Assembly (NCBI GenBank): GCA_030655715.1
Contig: JAUSPR010000077.1
Location: 1 to 5,258, forward strand
Direction: 5' to 3'
Source: Thermoplasmata archaeon
GTDB lineage: Archaea; Thermoplasmatota; Thermoplasmata; SG8-5
Length of the DNA stretch: 5,258 bases
Every line of letters begins with the position of its first letter. The stretch's first letter is position 1. The translations under genes were made by a program, and so were the position numbers. Below the pieces are notes generated by a model. That model was not told the DNA's origin and ran no database searches. It saw only the letters and a list, made by a program, of their open reading frames with translations. Positions 1 to 5,258 of the stretch are shown here, piece by piece.

Positions 1-1743
1 TTCAGGCCTGAATGGAGCGATGAGAACAGGGTAGTCATCTCCAACCCTATCAACCGCTCTGGTTCCCAGGCCAGCTACAAGCCTAATCATGCCGTCCTCG
101 CGTCTGATGCGCGGGGACCATCGGAACTCGTTATTGCTCAGAGATACACCAGCATATGCAGGCATGAAGTATGGCCCAACCCTGGTTCCGACCACTTCTT
201 GGATAAGTATGCTCATCTCCTCGGAGAATTCAAGAAGCCCCCTTTCCCTTCTGTACTCCAAGGGAGATGGGGCGAACACCGAGGCATATATCTCGGCAAT
301 GGCGTTCATCAGGTTTGCCAGTCTCTCATCCAGAGTTCCGGTGTTCACCAGAAAGAGGCTCTTGTACTTGCCTGAAAATGCGGCTTCAAAGCTGTCCTCA
401 AGAAGGCTCGATGACCTTACTATGATAGGGCAGTCGCCCACGTCCAGAAGGATGCTTTTCAGTCCGGTGACTATGTCAGGTGGAAAAACCGAGTTCTTGA
501 AAAGCTGTTCCAAAAATGACTGCTCCTGCCTTATCTCGGTCGGATCCAGGTACTTTATGTTTATCAAATCGTCAAGGTCATTGTAGCGTATTAGATGCAT
601 CATGGAGTCCGAGGAAACATACCAGCTCTTCGGCGTCTTGATGTTCTCCAGGTCTTTTATCCGCTTCTTCTCTACCTCAACTATCTTCTGGGCCAGAAAA
701 AGACCGGAGCTTTTACCGCCCAGCTTACCCTCGCCGTGAAGCGGGCCAACTATCCTTTTCGTGAGATCAACAAAATCGCTAAGCTTGATGTAATCCTTTG
801 CCACGTTCAGGTATTTTAGTCTGCCAGAGAAGAAACGGCGTATCAGGCCGGCACCTATCGCGCGCTCATCTTCCGGCATGAGCGTCCGTGCGTCCTCCGG
901 TATGTCCCAGTAGCGGTTAATCTCGCCAGTCATGTCACCGAGAGATATGCCCTGCCTCTGGGATGCTATGAGAAGCGGCCGGCCCTTGTCGGATTTAAGC
1001 CAGGTCTGAAACAGGTCAGAAACCTGTTCTTTCGGAATCGCACGCTTGGCAATCTCGAATACCTGCTTCTGAATCTTCTGGAGCTCCATGGAGTTCTCCT
1101 TTGGGTTTGGAATGTTAATGCCGCACCATTCAGCGTCGTTACTATCAATGGGGCAGACATTTGCCAGGAGGGCGGTAATCTCTTCGTTCTGGATTCTGTA
1201 GAGATAGTATATCATTCGTCTAGTGATACGGAGCGCGCCTCTTGGGTCTGTCTTGACCAGAAGCTCAAGAATAATTTCCCAGTCATTTTTTTCTCCATTT
1301 ATCGCCTTGGTTTCGAAGCCATTGAGCTTGACATTGATGTCCTGCTTCTCAAGATAAGTGGAGAGTAAGTCTGCCACTGCATTCAAAAGGCGCCTTTCTT
1401 CAATCAGGAAAGGACCCGCACTGATTTCCGGTTTTTCTTCGAGGTAAAATACCTCCACATCGCCAATCTTATTCTTTCGGAACGCAATGCTGGCGGTTTG
1501 CTTCCATTTGGTTTCCATGAAATTATCAGTTGAGTAAGTCTTGGTTCTGGTTTTTATGCGGACACAGGTTATTTCAGGATATTGCCAGGCATTTTTTATT
1601 AAAATGAGTGATTTGGTTAATGTTTCATCAACGTCAAGTGATTGGTCCTGAATAAGAGTGGATATGCCATATATGCAATTCAATTCCTTGATTCTCTCCT
1701 GGAGAATTTTGGATGTGTCAATTTGTGTTTTATCGTCTGTCAT
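1..1743 (-). CDS. PPDK/PEP-synthase-type ATP-grasp protein with N-terminal GAF-like sensor domain (C-terminus cut by the window)
   Basis: The frame is open from the ATG at 1741-1743 to base 1, giving 581 residues with the 3' end missing; relatives I recall are about 850-900 residues, so roughly 300 may lie outside. Residues about 12-134 form a sensor-like domain that starts with a helix (ERIKELNCIYGIS, 16-28), includes WQYPEITCVRI (53-63), NFMETKWKQ (74-82) and VEVFYLEEKPE (96-106), and ends in a helix. The same domain type occurs at the front of sensor histidine kinases, and its ligand is unknown. Residues about 155-330 are a mostly helical connector containing IRRFFSGRLKYLNVAKDYI (301-319). 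The ATP-grasp domain follows, with GKLGGKSSGL (339-348), PIIVRSSSLLEDS (439-451), AFSGKYKS (455-462), ILIQEVVGTRVG (512-523) and AGLGTRAVDRV (557-567). Lys344 and Arg443 match the PPDK nucleotide-binding residues; the metal-binding Glu and the Gln/Arg pair would lie off the left edge. It starts 1 bp after the upstream paralogue, which indicates translational coupling. Whether it has a swivelling His or TIM-barrel domain cannot be seen. Confidence 0.9.
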   Translation of the reverse strand, partial: MTDDKTQIDTSKILQERIKELNCIYGISTLIQDQSLDVDETLTKSLILIKNAWQYPEITCVRIKTRTKTYSTDNFMETKWKQTASIAFRKNKIGDVEVFYLEEKPEISAGPFLIEERRLLNAVADLLSTYLEKQDINVKLNGFETKAINGEKNDWEIILELLVKTDPRGALRITRRMIYYLYRIQNEEITALLANVCPIDSNDAEWCGINIPNPKENSMELQKIQKQVFEIAKRAIPKEQVSDLFQTWLKSDKGRPLLIASQRQGISLGDMTGEINRYWDIPEDARTLMPEDERAIGAGLIRRFFSGRLKYLNVAKDYIKLSDFVDLTKRIVGPLHGEGKLGGKSSGLFLAQKIVEVEKKRIKDLENIKTPKSWYVSSDSMMHLIRYNDLDDLINIKYLDPTEIRQEQSFLEQLFKNSVFPPDIVTGLKSILLDVGDCPIIVRSSSLLEDSFEAAFSGKYKSLFLVNTGTLDERLANLMNAIAEIYASVFAPSPLEYRRERGLLEFSEEMSILIQEVVGTRVGPYFMPAYAGVSLSNNEFRWSPRIRREDGMIRLVAGLGTRAVDRVGDDYPVLIAPFRPE

Positions 1744-1744
1744 T

Positions 1745-4705
1745 TCACTCAATCCTGCTTTCGACTTTTTTCAGAATCAGGCCCTCGCCACGGCCGCCAT
1801 CAATGCGTATCTCCACCGGTTCTTCGAGCCTCACATGCTTCACATGCTGGGTTTCCTCGACTGGAGTAAACCTATCTAACCATTCCCAGTTAATTATGCT
1901 TTTGGTATTGGGTATTATGGTCAGATAGCCTGTCCTGGCTGCTACCATGTTATGGAAGAAATGTGAGCCCTGCGACGGGTCAACAGGCCGCTCTTCAATC
2001 GGTGTTTCGACTATTAGCCTGGCGCCTGCAATATCGCTCCAATTCACCGGAATGCCAAGCCAGTGGTCAGTGGAGCCCCATCTGCCGGGTCCGACCAATA
2101 TGTAAGGAGTTCGGGATTTCAGCATCTTCTCGTTTATGTTGCGTATCTGGGGTATGATTTTCTGATTGTCCGCAATGTCGTAATTCTCTCTTTTGACATA
2201 TACTATATCCCTGATTCCGGAAATAATGCCATTGCCCATGGCATGGGCGGCATGGCAGAAAATATTATCTGGCTCATGAACTCCAAGTTCTATCTCAATG
2301 TCCTGCCCGGTCGAGCGCATGCTCCTGACCTGGAGGACATAGAATTCGGGTTGTGAGGCATCATCCCTGGGTATGTCCATGGCAAATTCTATTTCCACTG
2401 GCGAGTCCACTGCCAGCTCGTTCACCCGAAGAAGAACCTGGACCAGTTTGGATATGGGAATCGTCTCCAACTGCAGCATTGGCGCGAAATCCAGCACCCG
2501 AATACCGTCCCGCCCTATTCCGGGGTATATGCGATTCTCTTGGTGATTGTACGTAGATGCAGTATGCTCCAGCGAGCCGTGCGGCTCTGCTACCGAAATC
2601 GGAAATCTCTTCATGGTGCTATCCTCATTCCTCTGGACTATGTTGACATATGAGTTTAAATCAACAGCGAAGAAGTCCTTCTGCGAATGCTCCAGAAGGT
2701 TTTCCATTGTTCCGTGCTTGGGTGTTTTGGGATGCACCGGGCAAAACCTGTACGCAGTTCCGCCATCCACCACTTCCTTGCCCAGGCCGAGGGCAAGGTT
2801 TACAACTCCATCCGTGGCCTTGCATTTTCCCGAGGGGTAGTAGTCAAAGGACTTGGCAACGCCCGAGACCGTAGGATAGAATATCGAACCATGCTTGGAG
2901 CCTACCAGTTCCTGGACCACAACGGCCATTTTCTCGTCCTCCTTGACGTCCTGAAGAGAGGCCATGTATGTCCTGGCCTTCTGGAAATAGACCGATGCAT
3001 ACACGTATTTAATTGAGGCGCAAAGCTCTTGGAATCTTATGTCGGCCTCCCAGGACTCGTTGGGCAGGAGAAGTGAAGCGTAAACACCTGCAAAGGGATG
3101 GTGCAGCGCGTCCTCAAGAAGGCTGGATGAACGTACCACTATCGGAGCCTTGGTGCCACGGATGAAGGAGCGAATATCCCCCAGAACCGGAGCAGGTAAA
3201 TCGGCTTCCATGAACTTCTGGGCGATTCTTTCATCTGTGAAATTTGGTAATTCATCAATATGAATATTATTGTCTTCGATAAAGTGATCGAATATGTCCG
3301 AGCAGAGTACAATTGTCCTGGGAATTTTTACGCTGATACCTGGAATCACATCGTCCGCAAGGTAGGTGTTTATCAGCTTGTCCACGAATGCAAGCCCTCG
3401 GGCCTTACCGCCCATCGCACCCTTGCCTATCCGGCTGAACCGGGCATTGGTGTCTGAATCTCCCCGGGAATAGGTGGTAATCACACCGCGGTGAGTGGCC
3501 TTCCTGTGCTCGGAGATGGCTGCGATGACCTTCTTCCTCAGATCCTCGGATTCAATCTTGGATTTGATGAGAACCTTCACCCTGGCAGAGAGGTCGTTCT
3601 CCATCATGACTTCGAGCCAACGCACTATATCTCCGTTTTCTATGTAATTCTCAAATATATCAATTGGAATGCTCCAAAGGGCATTCTCAAAATCGCGAAT
3701 ATTATCAGCACTTGCAATCTCGGTTCCGGCATTGTCCCTGAACACCAGGGTAGTGTAGCCTATGCCTTTCCTGACCAGTTCATTGAATTGTGGCAGGAGG
3801 CTGAATGAGGCCTTGTCCAGGCTGCCATCTGTGGATTCACTGGAAAGCAGCATTACCTGGAGATCCGGCGAATCCTTGGTCAAGTTGGATATAAAAGTGC
3901 CGGTATCCTTCTTCTTTGTACCGTCCTCTATATCGAGGTCGACCGTTAGACTCACTATGTCAGATTTGTACTTGTTGAAAAGCTCAACGGTCTGGTCAAA
4001 ACTGGTTGCCAGTATGACCCGGGGCTGATGTTGCATACGCATGATTTTCTGGGACTGGGTCAGGCCATCTGGTATGACTTTGGACATGTAATCGTTAATG
4101 ACCTTATAGGCTTCAAAGACAAGCCGGGAATAGTACTGGGGCTGGCTGTTCGCAATAAGTATTCTGGGCAAGCCAGCCTCTGTAACCGCGCTATCTTCCA
4201 GAAACTGGATGATGTCCAGAAATATTTTGCCGTCCCCGGACCAGGTAAAGACCCAGTTAACAGGGCATTGCTCAATGTCGTTCAGCATACCGCAAATTTC
4301 CGGTGTGTTCCTGCCAATAAGTACTACGGGAACCTGCTTTATGGCCTTGATTTCACTGGCAATGGAAATTACATCGGAACGAGATGGAGGATTGAAGATG
4401 AATACCGCATCGTATTCCGCGGATGAAAATGAGTCCAAAGCTTTGTCCTCCGTGGCATGCACAAGATTGGGTATGGCCGACCTTTCCTCCTTTCGGTGTT
4501 TGAGGATAAGGAGGTTCTTCAATCTGCCCTCCTCATCCAATATGAAATAATCATATTCAGTGGAAATGACCAGTATATTGGCTATGCAGTATTCAGGTCG
4601 TTCCGAAACGGATTGCGAATCTTTGGCAGCTTTCCGATCGATTAAATTCTCGATGAGCCTGGCTATGCCGTTTTCCTTGCCTTCCTTGGAACGATTTTGC
4701 GCCAT
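1745..4705 (-). CDS. PPDK/PEP-synthase-type ATP-grasp protein with two N-terminal receiver-like domains and a putative phosphohistidine-like C-terminal domain
   Basis: A complete protein of 986 residues. Residues about 40-165 and 179-340 look like two response-regulator receiver folds: strands ILVIST (44-49) and RILIANS (181-187), and later VPVVLIG and LQVMLLSS. A helical linker follows. Residues about 428-800 are a PPDK N-terminal ATP-grasp domain with GGKARG (432-437), IVVRSSSLLED (522-532), FAGVYAS (538-544), VVVQELVG (595-602), LGLGKEVVDGG (639-649), IEFAMD (772-777) and LQVRSM (791-796). Lys434, Arg525, Glu773, Gln792 and Arg794 align with known ATP/metal ligands of PPDK, so ATP binding is probably intact. 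The tail has GPGRWGS (872-878) and SQGSHFFHN (911-919). There is no PEP/pyruvate TIM barrel, so pyruvate need not be the substrate. No signal peptide or membrane segment is seen, so it is probably cytoplasmic. The ATG at 4705 is preferred: a further ATG at 4762 would overlap the dehydrogenase by 50 bp and add 19 unfamiliar residues. The domain order matches a large bacterial family usually called 'PEP/pyruvate-binding domain-containing protein'; its reaction is unknown to me. Confidence 0.9.
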   Translation of the reverse strand: MAQNRSKEGKENGIARLIENLIDRKAAKDSQSVSERPEYCIANILVISTEYDYFILDEEGRLKNLLILKHRKEERSAIPNLVHATEDKALDSFSSAEYDAVFIFNPPSRSDVISIASEIKAIKQVPVVLIGRNTPEICGMLNDIEQCPVNWVFTWSGDGKIFLDIIQFLEDSAVTEAGLPRILIANSQPQYYSRLVFEAYKVINDYMSKVIPDGLTQSQKIMRMQHQPRVILATSFDQTVELFNKYKSDIVSLTVDLDIEDGTKKKDTGTFISNLTKDSPDLQVMLLSSESTDGSLDKASFSLLPQFNELVRKGIGYTTLVFRDNAGTEIASADNIRDFENALWSIPIDIFENYIENGDIVRWLEVMMENDLSARVKVLIKSKIESEDLRKKVIAAISEHRKATHRGVITTYSRGDSDTNARFSRIGKGAMGGKARGLAFVDKLINTYLADDVIPGISVKIPRTIVLCSDIFDHFIEDNNIHIDELPNFTDERIAQKFMEADLPAPVLGDIRSFIRGTKAPIVVRSSSLLEDALHHPFAGVYASLLLPNESWEADIRFQELCASIKYVYASVYFQKARTYMASLQDVKEDEKMAVVVQELVGSKHGSIFYPTVSGVAKSFDYYPSGKCKATDGVVNLALGLGKEVVDGGTAYRFCPVHPKTPKHGTMENLLEHSQKDFFAVDLNSYVNIVQRNEDSTMKRFPISVAEPHGSLEHTASTYNHQENRIYPGIGRDGIRVLDFAPMLQLETIPISKLVQVLLRVNELAVDSPVEIEFAMDIPRDDASQPEFYVLQVRSMRSTGQDIEIELGVHEPDNIFCHAAHAMGNGIISGIRDIVYVKRENYDIADNQKIIPQIRNINEKMLKSRTPYILVGPGRWGSTDHWLGIPVNWSDIAGARLIVETPIEERPVDPSQGSHFFHNMVAARTGYLTIIPNTKSIINWEWLDRFTPVEETQHVKHVRLEEPVEIRIDGGRGEGLILKKVESRIE
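1753..1756 (-). promoter_or_regulatory. Probable Shine-Dalgarno site for the GAF/ATP-grasp gene
   Basis: On the minus strand AGGA lies 9 bases before the ATG at 1743, inside the last codons of the upstream gene. The upstream TGA (1745-1747) is separated from this ATG by one base. The site supports the chosen start and implies translational coupling or re-initiation. The match is short, so this is a modest call. Confidence 0.45.
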
Positions 4706-4711
4706 AGCAAT

Positions 4712-4720
4712 CTCAGACCC
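4712..4720 (-). promoter_or_regulatory. Weak possible ribosome binding region for the receiver-like/ATP-grasp gene
   Basis: The minus strand reads GGGTCTGAG just before the start at 4705, with the final GAG 6 bases upstream of the ATG and overlapping the dehydrogenase stop codon TGA (4713-4715). It is only a partial Shine-Dalgarno match. It favours the ATG at 4705 over the one at 4762, and suggests that translation may depend on ribosomes finishing the dehydrogenase gene. Confidence 0.3.
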
Positions 4721-5258
4721 AACCGCGCAGGCGGCATGCCTCTGCAACGCGGGATATGGCAATCATGTAGGCTGCGTCCCTCAGTGAGGATTTTCGCTTC
4801 TTGGAAAGTTCCAGGACGGAATAGAATGCCTCTGTCATCTTGTCGTCCAGCTTTCCAAGAACCTCTTCTTTGGTCCAGAAATAGTTCATGTTTGACTGGA
4901 CCTGCTCGAAGTAGCTGCACACGACACCGCCGGAGTTCGCCAGGAAGTCAGGAATAATCATAATATTCTTCTTGTTGAGTATGACATCCGCTTCCGGGGC
5001 TGTGGGGCCATTGGCACCCTCCAGTATTATCTTCACGCAGGGCTTTATCTTGTTGGCCACTTCCTCGGTTATGGAATTCTCCAGAGCTGCCGGAATAAGT
5101 ATGTCCACATCTTGTTCAGCCCAGATATGACCGTCCTCGATGCTGTACCCGAGTTCATTGGCCTTCTTCTTGTCAATGGTGCCGAATTTATCGGTGATGC
5201 CTCTCAGTTCCTTGAGGTCGATTCCATCCTCTTTCAGGAAGGTATAGGCCTTGCTCTC
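4713..5258 (-). CDS. gdhA: Glutamate dehydrogenase (Glu/Leu/Phe/Val dehydrogenase family), C-terminal 181 residues
   Basis: This is the 3' part of a gene whose start lies beyond the right edge; the frame is open from base 5258 to a TGA at 4713-4715. The enzyme interconverts glutamate and 2-oxoglutarate plus ammonia with NAD(P)(H) in the cytoplasm, usually as a hexamer. The visible part is the second half of the Rossmann-type nucleotide domain and the C-terminal helices. Seen motifs, numbered from the window edge, are DVDILIPAALEN (50-61), EGANGPTAPEAD (80-91), IPDFLANSGGV (102-112) and SYFEQVQ (115-121), then a tail with LRDAAYMIAISRVAEA and a final RLRGWV. Ser115 sits where glutamate-specific members carry the serine that contacts the substrate gamma-carboxylate (Ser380 in Clostridium symbiosum, from memory), which favours glutamate over leucine or phenylalanine. 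An in-frame GTG at 5108 lies inside the conserved domain and is not a start. Cofactor preference cannot be read from this part. The next gene begins 7 bp after the stop, so co-transcription is likely. Confidence 0.95.
   Translation of the reverse strand, partial: ESKAYTFLKEDGIDLKELRGITDKFGTIDKKKANELGYSIEDGHIWAEQDVDILIPAALENSITEEVANKIKPCVKIILEGANGPTAPEADVILNKKNIMIIPDFLANSGGVVCSYFEQVQSNMNYFWTKEEVLGKLDDKMTEAFYSVLELSKKRKSSLRDAAYMIAISRVAEACRLRGWV

Noticed and set aside
89..586. Open frame of 165 residues on the plus strand
   Set aside because: It lies wholly antisense to the conserved ATP-grasp region of the left-hand gene, has no recognisable motif and is best explained as a shadow.
966..1160. 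Minus-strand open frame of 64 residues
   Set aside because: It is out of frame within the left-hand gene, whose own frame is continuous and matches a known family across this stretch.
2225..2260. CHAAHAMG in the complete ATP-grasp protein, resembling the PEP synthase catalytic CHAAI motif
   Set aside because: It lies at the start of the C-terminal domain, before the glycine-rich opening, not after the strands where the catalytic His belongs; the later GSHFF is better placed.
4028..4426. Open frame of 132 residues on the plus strand
   Set aside because: It is antisense to the receiver-like region of the complete protein, with no family features and several rival frames over the same bases.
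4706..4762. Longer start (ATG at 4762) for the receiver-like/ATP-grasp gene
   Set aside because: It would overlap the conserved C-terminus of glutamate dehydrogenase by 50 bp, and the extra 19 residues look like a shadow of that gene. The ATG at 4705 follows the dehydrogenase stop and has a possible ribosome site.
5106..5108. In-frame GTG as a start for a short 131-residue gene
   Set aside because: The frame continues upstream to the window edge with clear glutamate dehydrogenase sequence, and the GTG encodes Val in the conserved DVDILIPAALEN motif.

Overview
This window holds three genes, all on the minus strand, packed end to end with almost no non-coding DNA. In transcription order (right to left) they are the C-terminal part of an NAD(P)-dependent glutamate dehydrogenase (4713-5258, 5' end outside the window), a complete 986-residue protein built around a pyruvate phosphate dikinase (PPDK)-type ATP-grasp domain (1745-4705), and the first 581 residues of a second PPDK-type ATP-grasp protein (1-1743, 3' end outside the window). 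The gaps are 7 bp and 1 bp, so one polycistronic transcript is very likely. No promoter, terminator, RNA gene, mobile element or CRISPR array is visible, and no gene-free stretch is longer than 7 bp.

The two PPDK-like proteins are the interesting part. Each carries the nucleotide-binding signatures of PEP synthase/PPDK (GGK loop, VRSSS strand; in the complete protein also the IEF...LQVR metal/ATP motif). Each has a sensory-looking module where true PEP synthases have none. The complete protein begins with two response-regulator-receiver-like folds whose acidic pockets are largely eroded. The partial one begins with a GAF-like domain of the sort found in sensor histidine kinases. The complete protein has no room for the PEP/pyruvate-binding TIM barrel, but its C-terminal region looks like a diverged swivelling phosphohistidine domain with a conserved-looking G-S-H-F-F motif. 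The phosphate acceptor is therefore unknown, and an automatic label of 'PEP synthase' would probably be wrong. A sensor-gated phosphotransfer pair tied to amino-acid/2-oxoglutarate metabolism is a reasonable inference but is not proven by the sequence.

The organism cannot be fixed. GC content looks moderate, and isoleucine ATA and arginine AGA/AGG codons are common in the genes I translated, as in many archaea and some uncultivated bacteria. From memory, relatives of the complete PPDK-like protein are common in Bacteroidetes, and relatives of the partial one in deltaproteobacteria and similar anaerobes. An anaerobic bacterium or archaeon using amino acids is my best guess, with low certainty.
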